A DNA stretch of 64,000 nucleotides, taken from NCBI GenBank assembly GCA_030430165.1, contig JAUIGL010000020.1:16588-80587 (forward strand). Direction: 5' to 3'. The notes below the pieces were generated by a model, which saw nothing but the letters and a program-made list of their open reading frames with translations, was not told the origin of the DNA and did not search any database. Source of the stretch: a bacterium (GTDB taxonomy: Bacteria; Desulfobacterota; Binatia; HRBIN30; CADEER01). Made by a program: the position numbers and the translations under genes. Below are positions 43,835 through 52,772 of the stretch, piece by piece (the first letter of the stretch is position 1; each line of letters begins with the position of its first letter).

Positions 43835-46800
43835 CTATGGACAGGTCGGCGGGGCTGTGCAGTCCTTGCCGAGGAACTTCTTTCCGTCGCTGCCGTCGCG
43901 GCCGTTGAAGCCGTTGCAGCTCATGCAGTAGGCGTCGGCGCCGAAGGTGAAGGTGGTGTCGATGCTGCCCTGCGGCACGCCGAGCTGGAGGTCGAAGTCG
44001 AGAACCGTCGGCCCCTTGCCCTGGAGGATGGCTTTGATCTGCTTGCCGTCCTTCCAGATGACGCGCTTGGCGGTGCCGTCGTCGAGCTCCTTGTCCTTGT
44101 ACTTGTAGCCCTTCGGGTTCGATTCGTTGCCGATGAGATCCCAGTTCTGACACGGCAGGTCGGTGGCGTGATTGGCGCCGGACGCAACGCTGGCCAGTGA
44201 GAGCGAGGCTTTGACGGTGCCGATCGGATCGCTGCCGCAACGCGGGTCGCCGCTGCTGCCCGGCGCGGGGGTGGTGATCGACGAGTCCTTGCTCAGCAGC
44301 ACGACTTTGTTCCGGTTCTCGTCGTCGGGCAGCTTGTTCTTGATCAGCAGCTTCTTGGTGGTGATCGCGCTGCCCATGCCCGGCACCGAGCCGGGGTCTG
44401 CCGGGTCGCTGCCGGCGTCGACCTCGTCACTGTCGAAGAAGCCGTCGAGGTCGCGATCGAGCGCCATGCGTTCGCCCGAGCCGAAGGGGGCGCAGGTGAA
44501 GGTCAGCTCCTGGCCGGGCGTCGCCGCCAGCGCCAACAGCTGCGCCAGGGTGAGCTGGGGCTCGTCAGCGCGGTCGGTGCGGAAGTTTCCGGTGCCGGTG
44601 TCGAGCAGCGCGCCGCGCGACTCGCCGGCGATCGTTCCCTTGACGACGATGTCGCACATCGTCGCGCCGGGGCCGAGCAAGTCGGAAGGATAGGCAGCCG
44701 AAGCGAGCGCGATGCCGCCGTTGATGAGACCGTCGACTGCCGCCCCGTTGGTCGCGGTGCGCGTGATCTGCTGCCCCACTGCCGGCGGCAGATCGGTCGG
44801 GAAGACCATCATGAACGCCTCCATCTCCTGACGGTCCTGCGTGCTCAGGCTGAAGACGTCGGGCGTGAAGAAGCGGAACAGGGTGTCGACCCCGCCGTTG
44901 TGCAGGAAGCCGAAGCCGCGAATCTGGTCGCCGGTATTCGCCGAGCTGCCGACGAGAAAACCGTCGACCGCCAACATGCCGAACATGCCGACCTTCTGGT
45001 ACTGGTTGCGCAGGTGCGGGATCTTGAACTCCTGGGTCAGCCCTTCGTTCGACGAGCCGCCGTCACCGCCGAAGAAACCGCTCGCCGCGTTTACGGTGTG
45101 GCAGCCATTGCAGTTGAGTCCGCCATCGCTGGGCGCGCCGAAGTAGCGGTCGAAGCCGGCCTGCTCGCTCGGCGCGTTGGTCCGCAACGAGTTGTCGAGC
45201 GCCCGGTTGGGGTTTGGCGGATAAACGATCTGCAGCGCGAAGTCGGTGAACTTCTGCATGTCGGGGGCAGAGAATTCGCCCTCGTCGCGCCCGACCAGTC
45301 CGGGGAAGGCGACGTTGAACGCGTTGAACGCCGCGACCTCGCCGCCCTGGCGATCGCCGCGCCAGTGCTGCGGTCCCATGTTGCGCAGGCCGCGCAGGCT
45401 TTGCGTCGTCATCGGACCCTTCTGCGGATGGAACGGCGACCCCGATCCCGAGGTGAACGGATTGCCGTTGGCGACTTGGTCGTCGTCCGGATTGCCGAGA
45501 TCCCAGCCGAGGTCGTCCATATCGCCGAAAATGTGGCAACTCGAGCAGGACGCCTCGCCGTTGCTGCCGGTGAGGATCGCGTCGTAGAGGAACGGCCGCC
45601 CCTCGACGACGCTGTCCGGCTCGGGGTTGTGCAGCGATACGCTCTGAATCTCGGCGCCGACGGCTCCCTGCGTCAGATCGACGACGACCACCGAGTTGTT
45701 GAAGCGGGTCAGCGTGTAGAGGTGGTCGCCATTGAGCACTACCGCCGCCGGGCCGCCGCCGGAGAGGGTGATGTGATCGGCGGAGTCGGGGGTGAAGTTG
45801 TCGTTCTCGAGCTCGGTGGTGTCGAACACGCCGATCTTGGCCGACCCGAACGCTGCAACGTAGAGGGTCGCGCCGTCCGCCGACACCGCCATGCCGACCG
45901 GCGTCGCCAGGCTGTCGTCCTCGACGCCGGCCGCCTGCGGCGTGTCGGAGTAGGTGATGTGCTTGTTGAGGTGGCGCGGGGTCACGCCGCCGAGGCCGTC
46001 GATGACGGTGATCCGCGACTGCGCCAGGTTGCCGCGCACCGTCGCCGGCTCGCCGGCAGGTTTCACGCCGGCGGCGAGCGTGCCCGGACCCTCGAAGCGG
46101 ACGTGGTTCTGGGCATCCGTGTTGGAGACGTAGAGATCGCCGCTCACCGGGTTGGTCACCATGTTGAAGAGCACCGTCCCGACACCGGCGAAGCTGTCGA
46201 CCTCGACCGGCGGATTGGCGGTCGCATCGATCTCGAACACGTCGAGGTCGGGCAGATCGAAACGCACCGCCGCGCTCCAGTCGCGGCCGAGCTCGTCCTG
46301 CCACACCCCCGGGCTCGACCCGTCGCGGTTGAGCTTGACGATCAACCCGGTCTCCGGGCGATCGAGGTCCTCGTGATTCTGGTGCGGCAGCGGAATCCCG
46401 CCCGGCACCAGAACCGATCCGCCGCCGTCCATGTTGACGTTGCACGACGGTTGGACGATGCCGTTGTCGAGATTGAAGCTCGAGGTGTTGCACACCGCTT
46501 GCTCGACCACGGTCGTCGTCTGGTTGCCGGAGTGAAACACCGCGGCATAGACGCTGTTGCCGTCGGGGCTCACCGCCAGCGCGCGCGGCTTGTCACCAAA
46601 GACGGTGACGATGGTCAGCGGGTCGCCGCCGGCGCTGCTGCCGAGGTTGAGCGCATCGAACACCCAGACATCGGCGCGCCCGATCCCGGGCGTGCTGTAC
46701 TCGCCTCGCGGATACGGTGAGTTCTGTCCGCGATGGGCGGTGGTGACAAAGGCCCGATTGCCGCCGGGGCCTGCGAAGACGACGTCGTTCGGCTCGTCGC

Positions 46801-47140
46801 CGACGTGCAGCGTGCGCGCGACGTGCGGCGTTCCGGAAACGTCGACGATGCTGATGCTGTCCGACAGGTGATTGACCACCCACACCTCGTCGTTGGTACG
46901 CGCCGCCACCGCGACCGGCTCCATGCCGACCGGCACCGAACCGGTGTGCGAGACTCCCCCCGGAGTCACGTCGAAGATCTCGAGACGTCCATCGGGAACG
47001 TTCACTGCGAACAGCGTCTCGCCGTTGGGCGAAAGCGCCAGCGGGCGAACCGGCCCGCTCTCGAAGGTGATGAAAGAAGTCTGAGCCCAGGCAGGCAGCG
47101 CCAGCAGCAGAGACAACGCAAGGATAGGCAGAGTCCGCAT
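43835..47140 (-). CDS. Secreted beta-propeller/di-haem cytochrome c peroxidase-like protein
   Basis: This 1101-aa protein has a signal peptide (MRTLPILALSLLLALPAWAQ). Residues 30-520 are YVTN/NHL-type propeller repeats (ALSPNGETLFAVN, VSPDGNSVYAAVF, VSADGATLYVAAFG). Two c-type haem motifs follow, CSSCH (532-536) and CNGCH (677-681), in a MauG/cytochrome-peroxidase-like domain. The C-terminal 250 residues carry a Ca-binding-like DRDLDGFFDSDE segment and a Cys-rich end (CMSCNGF). It is a periplasmic or surface redox protein; the oxidised partner is unknown. Confidence 0.78.
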   Translation of the reverse strand: MRTLPILALSLLLALPAWAQTSFITFESGPVRPLALSPNGETLFAVNVPDGRLEIFDVTPGGVSHTGSVPVGMEPVAVAARTNDEVWVVNHLSDSISIVDVSGTPHVARTLHVGDEPNDVVFAGPGGNRAFVTTAHRGQNSPYPRGEYSTPGIGRADVWVFDALNLGSSAGGDPLTIVTVFGDKPRALAVSPDGNSVYAAVFHSGNQTTTVVEQAVCNTSSFNLDNGIVQPSCNVNMDGGGSVLVPGGIPLPHQNHEDLDRPETGLIVKLNRDGSSPGVWQDELGRDWSAAVRFDLPDLDVFEIDATANPPVEVDSFAGVGTVLFNMVTNPVSGDLYVSNTDAQNHVRFEGPGTLAAGVKPAGEPATVRGNLAQSRITVIDGLGGVTPRHLNKHITYSDTPQAAGVEDDSLATPVGMAVSADGATLYVAAFGSAKIGVFDTTELENDNFTPDSADHITLSGGGPAAVVLNGDHLYTLTRFNNSVVVVDLTQGAVGAEIQSVSLHNPEPDSVVEGRPFLYDAILTGSNGEASCSSCHIFGDMDDLGWDLGNPDDDQVANGNPFTSGSGSPFHPQKGPMTTQSLRGLRNMGPQHWRGDRQGGEVAAFNAFNVAFPGLVGRDEGEFSAPDMQKFTDFALQIVYPPNPNRALDNSLRTNAPSEQAGFDRYFGAPSDGGLNCNGCHTVNAASGFFGGDGGSSNEGLTQEFKIPHLRNQYQKVGMFGMLAVDGFLVGSSANTGDQIRGFGFLHNGGVDTLFRFFTPDVFSLSTQDRQEMEAFMMVFPTDLPPAVGQQITRTATNGAAVDGLINGGIALASAAYPSDLLGPGATMCDIVVKGTIAGESRGALLDTGTGNFRTDRADEPQLTLAQLLALAATPGQELTFTCAPFGSGERMALDRDLDGFFDSDEVDAGSDPADPGSVPGMGSAITTKKLLIKNKLPDDENRNKVVLLSKDSSITTPAPGSSGDPRCGSDPIGTVKASLSLASVASGANHATDLPCQNWDLIGNESNPKGYKYKDKELDDGTAKRVIWKDGKQIKAILQGKGPTVLDFDLQLGVPQGSIDTTFTFGADAYCMSCNGFNGRDGSDGKKFLGKDCTAPPTCP

Positions 47141-47272
47141 TTCGATTTCCCCTCCTCGAGCGCGGACGCACCCCTCCCCGCCTCGCGCCGATGAGCGAGC
47201 TTATAGAGGAAGCGACCTCCGCCGATCAAGCAAATTCTTGGGCCCACGATCCCAAAAAAGCAGATCAGCAGG

Positions 47273-48550
47273 TCACTCGAGGTAGCCGAGCGCGCGCAGC
47301 CGCTCGACCAGCGCGGGATCGCGATCGACGTCGTCGGTCGCCCTTGTCTGCGCTGTCGGCGGGGTGCGCAGCTCGTACGACTCGACCGGCGCAACGAAGG
47401 ATCGCTCATCGGGACGAAACGCCGCGGCGACCACCTTGCCCGGTAGCGATCGCGCAGAAGGTAGCCCGGCCAGCTCGAGAATAGTCGGGGCGACGTCGAG
47501 CGCGCTCACCGTTCCAACCCGCGCCCCCCGTCGTATGCGCGGGCCACGCAACAAGAGGACCGCAGTCGCCGTCTTGGGCGATCGGTGAATCCCCTGCGGG
47601 CGACCGTTGCGCCCGGGGCCGCGTTCGAAGCCGTGATCGGAAACCACCACCAGGTGGTCGTCGTCGCCGAGCCGGTTCACGAACCCGGCAAGCATGCGGT
47701 CGTAGAGCTCGAGATAATCCATGACCAGATCCCTGCCCGGCCGCTTCATCCCCGGCGGCGGGTCGTGGGTGAACCACGCCAGGTGGCAGATCTCGTCGAA
47801 CGAGCGTGTGTAGACCATGAGCAGGTCGACCGGGATCGCACGCCGAGCGCGCGCCGCCGTGCGGAAGACCGAGCGGTCGATCGCCTCGTACTTGCTCGCT
47901 TTGAGAACGCGCGGCTGCGGCGGCGGCACCAATCCCTCGAGCGGCTCGCGCAGCTCCGGCGGATACACCGCGAGCTCGGCGCGCGCCCGGTTTTCCGAGC
48001 GAACGAGTCCCGCCTCCTTCTCGGCCCAGCGCTTGTTGAAGCGGTCGGCGACGACGAATCCGTTCACCGGTTCGGCCGGATACGTGGTGAGCCAGTTGAC
48101 CACCCCGACGGTCGTTCCCAACGCCGAGGCGATGTCCCACAGCGCCGGAACCTTGCGGTCGCGCGAAGTGTAGAGCCTTGTCTCGCTCCCAGTTTGATCC
48201 CCCCAGTGCTTGATACCGTGCACCTGCGGAGTCACCCCGGTGGCAAAGGTCGCCCAGACCCGCGGCGACAGCGGCGGCATCTCGGTCGGTCGAACATCGA
48301 CCAGCGCCGTCGCCGACTCCGCAACCAGCGCCCGCAGCGCCGGCACGTTCGCCTCCTCCAGCGCCTGCCGCAAGATGCGCGGTCCCAGCGCGTCGATCCC
48401 CAACACCACCGTGCGCCCCGGCGTATCGCGCACCTCGGCCCGCCCTTCGACGACCACCCGATCGAACCGCTGCGGCGCCGCCGGCGGCTCCGTGCAGCCG
48501 AGAAGCAGCGCGGCGACAACACACCAAGCGACGAGTCCCCCTACCCGCAT
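47273..48550 (-). CDS. Type I phosphodiesterase/nucleotide pyrophosphatase-like lipoprotein
   Basis: This 425-aa protein has a lipobox signal (ALLLGC, Cys19), so it is probably an outer or inner membrane lipoprotein. It belongs to the alkaline phosphatase superfamily: GIDALGPRIL provides the first metal Asp, MPPLSPRVWATFATG the expected Ser/Thr nucleophile region, VVVSDHGFE the Asp-His metal pair and a later His. It should hydrolyse phosphodiesters, phosphonates or phospho-sugars; the nucleophile needs alignment. Confidence 0.82.
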   Translation of the reverse strand: MRVGGLVAWCVVAALLLGCTEPPAAPQRFDRVVVEGRAEVRDTPGRTVVLGIDALGPRILRQALEEANVPALRALVAESATALVDVRPTEMPPLSPRVWATFATGVTPQVHGIKHWGDQTGSETRLYTSRDRKVPALWDIASALGTTVGVVNWLTTYPAEPVNGFVVADRFNKRWAEKEAGLVRSENRARAELAVYPPELREPLEGLVPPPQPRVLKASKYEAIDRSVFRTAARARRAIPVDLLMVYTRSFDEICHLAWFTHDPPPGMKRPGRDLVMDYLELYDRMLAGFVNRLGDDDHLVVVSDHGFERGPGRNGRPQGIHRSPKTATAVLLLRGPRIRRGARVGTVSALDVAPTILELAGLPSARSLPGKVVAAAFRPDERSFVAPVESYELRTPPTAQTRATDDVDRDPALVERLRALGYLE

Positions 48551-48602
48551 ACGCCAAGCTGATCAGATTGCGGCCGAAAATCCACAGCCGCCACGACAGG
48601 GG

Positions 48603-48719
48603 GTCCCAAACGGCGCTGGCGCGCCGCGTCCCAAGCTCGGACTCGTCCTCGCGTCCCAAGAACGCCGGCTGGCGCGGCGTTCGTCCCAAGCGGCTCCGCC
48701 GCGGGGGACACAGGAGGGC
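48603..48719. repeat. Hairpin array with four GTCCCAA spacers
   Basis: GTCCCAA occurs at 48603, 48628, 48653 and 48683, with 25-30 bp periods, and short GC-rich stems between copies (CGGCGC..GCGCCG, AACGCCG..CGGCGTT, GCGGC..GCCGC). All copies face one way. It is related to the arrays at 43568 and 56430 and forms the left border of the accessory island. Confidence 0.72.
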
Positions 48720-48733
48720 GAGTTGACCTTCTG

Positions 48734-49165
48734 CTAGAGCTTGAGGGGGTTGCGCCAGCGCAGGCCGGGAAAACGATCGAAATCCGCGTCGTTTGATTGA
48801 AGTTCACACTGGTGCTCGATCGCGATCGCGGCCAAATGCGTGTCGGTCGTCAGGTTTGCAGCAACACCGGTCGCGGCAAAGAGAGAACGTACGAGCGACA
48901 GATGTCGCGGCCCCGGTTCGATGGGCTGGACACACGGTTGCTCGTACCAGGTCGCCACTCGGGCCATCGCAGCATCCGGCCTGAGCGGTGTCGTCAGTAC
49001 CGCGGCGTGGGTAACGAGCCGGATGAATCCGAACGTAACCGCCCAGGGAATACCGATCGGTTGTTGGTTCGTCAGCAAGTCTTCCCACCAGTCTCGAGCC
49101 TTCGTGTGCAGCGGAGCCGCAACGTTGTGGGCGTAGACCAGCAAGTTGATGTCGGGGATGATCAC
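48734..49165 (-). CDS. vapC: VapC-family PIN-domain toxin
   Basis: This 143-aa PIN-domain ribonuclease starts MIIPDINLLVYAHN, with Asp5 as the first metal ligand; acidic residues recur in TTDTHLAAIAIEH and SNDADF. VapC toxins cleave tRNA or rRNA when freed from antitoxin. It overlaps the antitoxin gene by 4 bp (ATGA), the standard arrangement. Confidence 0.9.
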   Translation of the reverse strand: MIIPDINLLVYAHNVAAPLHTKARDWWEDLLTNQQPIGIPWAVTFGFIRLVTHAAVLTTPLRPDAAMARVATWYEQPCVQPIEPGPRHLSLVRSLFAATGVAANLTTDTHLAAIAIEHQCELQSNDADFDRFPGLRWRNPLKL

Positions 49166-49416
49166 GAACGCGTCGACGCTTCAGCTTCCAGATCGTCTGC
49201 CAGTTGGTTGAGGCGCAGTGGATCGATCCCTGGGCGAAACGGAGCGTCGAAGACCTCGACACGGAACCGCTTCTTGCGCCGACCGCGTGGCTCGGGACCT
49301 ACAAAGCCGCGACGAATGATCGTGTTGACCGCTTCCTTGAACGAAACCCCTTGGCGCCGAGCATAGTCCTTCAGTCTCTTGGCCAGATCGTCGTCCAGCG
49401 TCAGAGTTGTACGCAT
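49162..49416 (-). CDS. vapB: VapB-type ribbon-helix-helix antitoxin
   Basis: This 84-aa protein has an N-terminal ribbon-helix-helix (MRTTLTLDDDLAKRLKDYARRQG, here as MRTTLTLDDDLAKRL and KDYARRQG) for DNA binding and a C-terminal tail (VEVFDAPFRPGIDPLRLNQL) that would occupy the toxin site. It is the first gene of the pair and likely autorepresses with VapC at the repeats just upstream. Confidence 0.88.
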   Translation of the reverse strand: MRTTLTLDDDLAKRLKDYARRQGVSFKEAVNTIIRRGFVGPEPRGRRKKRFRVEVFDAPFRPGIDPLRLNQLADDLEAEASTRS

Positions 49417-49420
49417 GGAG

Positions 49421-49450
49421 TCATCATGATGTCTCGAAATATGATGTCAA
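49421..49450 (-). promoter_or_regulatory. vapBC promoter with direct-repeat operator
   Basis: On the minus strand TTGACA (49450-49445) is followed 16-17 bp later by a CATGAT -10-like sequence, 8-12 bp before the vapB ATG. GACATCAT occurs twice (49448-49441 and 49433-49426), 15 bp apart. This is typical of an RHH antitoxin operator overlapping the promoter. Confidence 0.5.
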
Positions 49451-49507
49451 GATGCCAAGCAAGGCGGCCCCATTCGGAGGGGACCTCCCGTATGGGGGAC
49501 CAGTCGA

Positions 49508-50462
49508 GGGTCGGACCATGGCAACCTCCTGAATTCATTCAGTTCGCCCTGGCCGTAGAGGTCGAATTTTAGGCCTTAGATCGCGTTTTCGCCCCCGAAA
49601 ATCGATTGTAAGTCCCGTCGGGCTCGCGCAGGACGAAACCTCCGCCGTTGCACCGACGCACCGTACGGCGAAGCGCCCGTGCGCCGAGTTCCTCTGCCAC
49701 GCTCTGCACGAACGCGCGGCTGCCGACGGCTACGCACTTCGTCCAGCGCTCGTCGCGGCCCTCGGCTCGTGTGCATCGTTCACGGCAGCTTCGTAAAAGC
49801 ACCGAGAGCTCTTCAATCCGACCGATCTCCAGTACTTCACAGACAGCGTCGCGGTCGACGATCTTGTAGCGTTCCTTCGGACGCACGATCTCGTGATAGC
49901 CGGCGTGCGGCCAGTCGCGGGGGTGGTCGACGACCCCGGCTCGCACCATATTGAGGTCGACGTAAGCCATGCAGCCCCAGAGATGCTCGCCGGTCTCGAC
50001 CGCCGTCGCGCTGTAGCGATCCTGCCAGTAGCCGCCGAGGCGCTGCTTGCGCCGGTTGTACGCGCTGGCGACGCTGCCTTCGAGGAGCTGCATACTGTCG
50101 GCAATCTCCCCCTGATCGCGATCGCGCACGACCAGGTGAACATGATTCGACGTCACTTGGTAGTCGAGCACGCACAAACCAAAGCGTCGCCGGGCCTCGA
50201 ACAACCAGCCGATCCAGGCTCGGCGATCGCGGGCAAAGCGCAAGAGAAAGCGGCGATCGTGACACCGGTGCGTCAGATGCCAGACATAGCCCGGGAGGTG
50301 AAAGCGATTGGCGCGCGGCACCTGCCTTGGACGTCACCACGCGCAGAATTCACCTTCCGCTTAGAACTCGGATTAGGCAGCGAAAACAGCGCCTAAGGCG
50401 AACTCCGCCCACAATACCGAGCCTTTATCCAACGATATTGGGGTTCTAGCGTGGTCCGACCC
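49508..50462 (-). mobile_element. RAYT element with 11-bp inverted termini
   Basis: GGGTCGGACCA (49508-49518) and its exact reverse complement TGGTCCGACCC (50452-50462) flank the transposase gene. The left-side motif recurs beside the truncated copy at 52156-52166. These are the probable ends of a REP-associated tyrosine transposase element. Target-site duplication is not evident, as expected for the HUH family. Confidence 0.6.
49569..50321 (-). CDS. rayT: REP-associated tyrosine transposase (RAYT, Y1_Tnp)
   Basis: This 250-aa HUH-type transposase has start MPRANRFHLPGYVWHLTHRC, the HUH motif NHVHLVV at about residues 57-63, and a likely nucleophile Tyr in SVASAYNRRKQR at about 88, followed by GYWQDRYSA. 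The C-terminal 100 residues match RAYT proteins. RAYTs act on palindromic REP sequences by a single-strand mechanism. The gene appears intact and is the probable source of the two relics at 52183 and 56296. Confidence 0.88.
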   Translation of the reverse strand: MPRANRFHLPGYVWHLTHRCHDRRFLLRFARDRRAWIGWLFEARRRFGLCVLDYQVTSNHVHLVVRDRDQGEIADSMQLLEGSVASAYNRRKQRLGGYWQDRYSATAVETGEHLWGCMAYVDLNMVRAGVVDHPRDWPHAGYHEIVRPKERYKIVDRDAVCEVLEIGRIEELSVLLRSCRERCTRAEGRDERWTKCVAVGSRAFVQSVAEELGARALRRTVRRCNGGGFVLREPDGTYNRFSGAKTRSKA

Positions 50463-50499
50463 CGATCCAACGACCCCGATCCAACGCCCCCGCAGAGTC

Positions 50500-50946
50500 G
50501 TGATCGACCATCGGACGGGTCTGGAATGGGAGGTCCTGTGCGACGAGGACCCGGAGGGTGGGGAAGTGACCTGCCCCACCGATCACGACGTGGATACCTC
50601 GTACACCTGGAGCGAGGCCCTCGTGAAGGTCGAGAACATGAACGCCGCCGAGTATGGAGGCCATGGCGACTGGCGCTTGCCCAACATCAAAGAGCTCCAG
50701 ACGTTGATCAAGTGGGACGAGGTGGCCCCGGCGATCGAACCGAGCGTCTTTGACAGCAATTGCGTCGCGCCGTGCGCGGCCAGCCACTGCAGCTGTACCG
50801 CTGCCGACGGTTTCTACTGGTCCTCGACCAACGGTCATTTCTTGCAACAGCCCGAAACCGCTGCGACGGTACACTTTCTGGACGGTACGACGATCTTCAG
50901 AATCAAAGACCGCTCCTTGTCGGTTCGCGCGGTTCGCAGCCGTTGA
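50500..50946 (+). CDS. DUF1566 (Lcl C-terminal) domain protein, probably 5'-truncated
   Basis: This 148-aa product is almost exactly one DUF1566 domain: VIDHRTGLEWE, WSEALVKVENMN, GDWRLPNIKELQTLI and a final SLSVRAVRS. Such domains normally follow a signal peptide and upstream sequence. Here the readable frame starts at a GTG only 38 bp from the end of the RAYT element, so the 5' part was probably lost or separated by insertion. Four Cys lie in the CVAPCAASHCSC stretch. Confidence 0.7.
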   Translation: MIDHRTGLEWEVLCDEDPEGGEVTCPTDHDVDTSYTWSEALVKVENMNAAEYGGHGDWRLPNIKELQTLIKWDEVAPAIEPSVFDSNCVAPCAASHCSCTAADGFYWSSTNGHFLQQPETAATVHFLDGTTIFRIKDRSLSVRAVRSR

Positions 50947-50998
50947 CCTGTCGGCTCCTACGTCCCTCACTCCCCTCCGGCCGCGCCGCGGGTTGAAC

Positions 50999-51796
50999 CT
51001 ACGCCTGTTCGCCGATCGCAGGTAAGACGCCGCCCGGCCGTCCGAAGTGCGGCACGATGTTCACTCGCTGCGCATCAGGTGCTGACGCGGTGAACTTCCC
51101 AGCGCTGCGATCGAAGTAGAGACAACCGATCTCCTTGGGGTTGCCTCGAGCGATGTAGTCGGACGCCTCATCGAGAATGGTGAGCCAGCGCTGCTTGAGC
51201 TCGACGAGGTCGACCTTCTTGGCGAGGTGCAATCGCTCGAAATCCTCCGGGCGATACTTCCCCCTGCGCTTGAGCATCTCGAGCAGGGAAGTTGGTGTGA
51301 ATCCGGGATCTTTTCCGACGGCCGCCCAGCACAGTGCCCCGAGTGGCAGGATGTTCGCGTCGGCGTGCAGTACGTCCAGATAGTCGCGTGCTTCGTCGCG
51401 CCCGGCTAGTGCGAGGACCTTGTTGATCGCCAGGTCCACCGGATGCAGTTGGTACCCGGAATGCTCGTGCTGCTGCGCCGGCATGAAGCGCCAGGCGGAG
51501 TCGTGCGCCCATTCGACCTTGGTCGATTTCCCTCCCCGGGAGACCGTTGCCCGGACGTATCCGGGTCGATTGAGATCGATCTCAACGATGTAGTTGTTCT
51601 GCGACAACAGCTCCTGATCGGCCGCGAAGGCGCTCGCGACTCTCTCCTCGCTGTCGTGAAAGTAGTCGAGGTCGTTGCTGTAGCGCTGCGAATTCGGCTC
51701 GAAGTGCAGCGCCGCCCCACCGGCCAGGTGGCTGTCGGGCGAACGGTTGACCGCCAGCAGACGAGCCAGCGCGCTCTGGAACTCGGCTAGGGGCAC
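50999..51796 (-). CDS. AbiEii/nucleotidyltransferase-like toxin
   Basis: This protein is 265 aa from a GTG at 51796; a TTG at 51817 is an alternative. It has the AbiEii nucleotidyltransferase motif GGAALHFEP followed by SNDLDYFH (the G[GS]..-D.D site) and a downstream DLAINKVLAL containing the conserved Lys. The upstream small gene's stop is 10 bp inside this gene, so the pair is coupled. AbiEii-type toxins add nucleotides to tRNA, or act in phage abortive infection. It could also be a stand-alone nucleotidyltransferase. Confidence 0.75.
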   Translation of the reverse strand: MPLAEFQSALARLLAVNRSPDSHLAGGAALHFEPNSQRYSNDLDYFHDSEERVASAFAADQELLSQNNYIVEIDLNRPGYVRATVSRGGKSTKVEWAHDSAWRFMPAQQHEHSGYQLHPVDLAINKVLALAGRDEARDYLDVLHADANILPLGALCWAAVGKDPGFTPTSLLEMLKRRGKYRPEDFERLHLAKKVDLVELKQRWLTILDEASDYIARGNPKEIGCLYFDRSAGKFTASAPDAQRVNIVPHFGRPGGVLPAIGEQA

Positions 51797-52065
51797 AGCT
51801 TGTTCGCCGTTTCCCAAGCCGCGCGACCACCGTGCTTGCGAAGCTGGTCGGCAACCCAGCCGATGTCGGCGGCGGTTACCTCATAGTCGGGATCGAACGA
51901 CCAGAAGCACTGAGCCTGGAAGCGACGGAAGGCGCGCCGCGCCTCGCGCACCTGCACCATCCTGCGCGCCTCCTCGGGGCTCAGCCGCCGCCGGCTCCGC
52001 CGCCCCCCCTTGCGGCCGATCTCCGCCAGGTATCGTCGGACGTCTCTATTCATGATGTTGATCAT
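51787..52065 (-). CDS. Small basic partner of the AbiEii-like gene
   Basis: This protein is 92 aa from ATG 52065 (a second ATG lies at 52053). The N-terminal half is strongly basic (IGRKGGRRSRRRLSPEEARRMV) with a helical middle (REARRAFRRFQAQCF); the C-terminal part (DYEVTAADIGWVADQLRKHGG) looks like a small helical domain. No family was recognised. Overlap with the nucleotidyltransferase gene and first position suggest an antitoxin or DNA-binding regulator. Confidence 0.55.
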   Translation of the reverse strand: MINIMNRDVRRYLAEIGRKGGRRSRRRLSPEEARRMVQVREARRAFRRFQAQCFWSFDPDYEVTAADIGWVADQLRKHGGRAAWETANKLCP

Positions 52066-52182
52066 AAGCGGCTTGCGACAGATCGCAAACGGAACCGCCC
52101 GGGTCGGTGGAATCACAACGGGTGGTCGCAACCGAGCTCACAAGGGGTCCAGTTGGGGTCGGACCATCATAACCCGCAAAAT

Positions 52183-52600
52183 TCATTCAGTTCGTCCTGC
52201 CGTAGAGGTCGAGTTTGGTGTCTTAGATCGCGTTTTCACCCCCGAGAAGCGATTGTAAGACGCGCTGGGCCCTCGCAGGACGAAGCCTCCGCCGTTGCAG
52301 CGACGCACCGTACGGTCAAGCGCCCGTATCCCGAGTTGGCTCGCCACACCTTGCACGAACGCGCGGCTGCCGACGGCTACGCTCTTCGTCCAACCCTCTT
52401 CGCGGCCCTCGGCTCGCGCAAGTGCATCGTTCACTGCAGCTTCGTAGAGCACCGAGAGCTCTTCGAGCCGACTCATCTCCAGCACGTCGCAGACCGCGTC
52501 GCAGTCGACGATCTCGTAGCGTTCCTTCGGACGCGCGATCTCGTGATAGCCGGCGTGCGGCCAGTCGCCCGGGTAGTCGACGACCTCAACTCGCCCAAGT
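52183..52600 (-). pseudogene. Truncated RAYT transposase
   Basis: The minus-strand translation matches the C-terminal half of the intact RAYT (VDYPGDWPHAGYHEI, WTKSVAVGSRAFVQ, RTVRRCNGGGFVL, YNRFSGVKTRSK). About 125 N-terminal residues, including the HUH motif and Tyr, are missing. Homology stops near 52593. The 3' flank, including GGGGTCGGACCAT (52155-52167) and AATTCATTCAGTTCG, matches the intact element. The 170 bp between 52600 and 52772 hold no gene. Confidence 0.85.
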
Positions 52601-52772
52601 CGCCTCCTACGTCCCCATTCCGCCTCAACCGATGGCTTGGAAGACCGAAGCAATACTTGGCGTTGCCACCGTGAATGGATAGCGGGCCCCTACGTAGACT
52701 TACCAACTAGCCACCCCCGAACAACAGCAGCTACACTCCGCGGAACGCACTTTCGGGCCCAGGAGGAATCTG

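Noticed and set aside
44900..46720. Long plus-strand open frame opposite the beta-propeller/di-haem gene
   Set aside because: Arg/Ala/Val-rich shadow translation; the minus strand carries a clear signal peptide, repeats and haem motifs.
47225..47260. Terminator-like TTGGG...CCCAAAAAA hairpin
   Set aside because: The A-run follows the stem on the plus strand, so neither strand has the stem followed by a T-run needed for intrinsic termination of adjacent genes.
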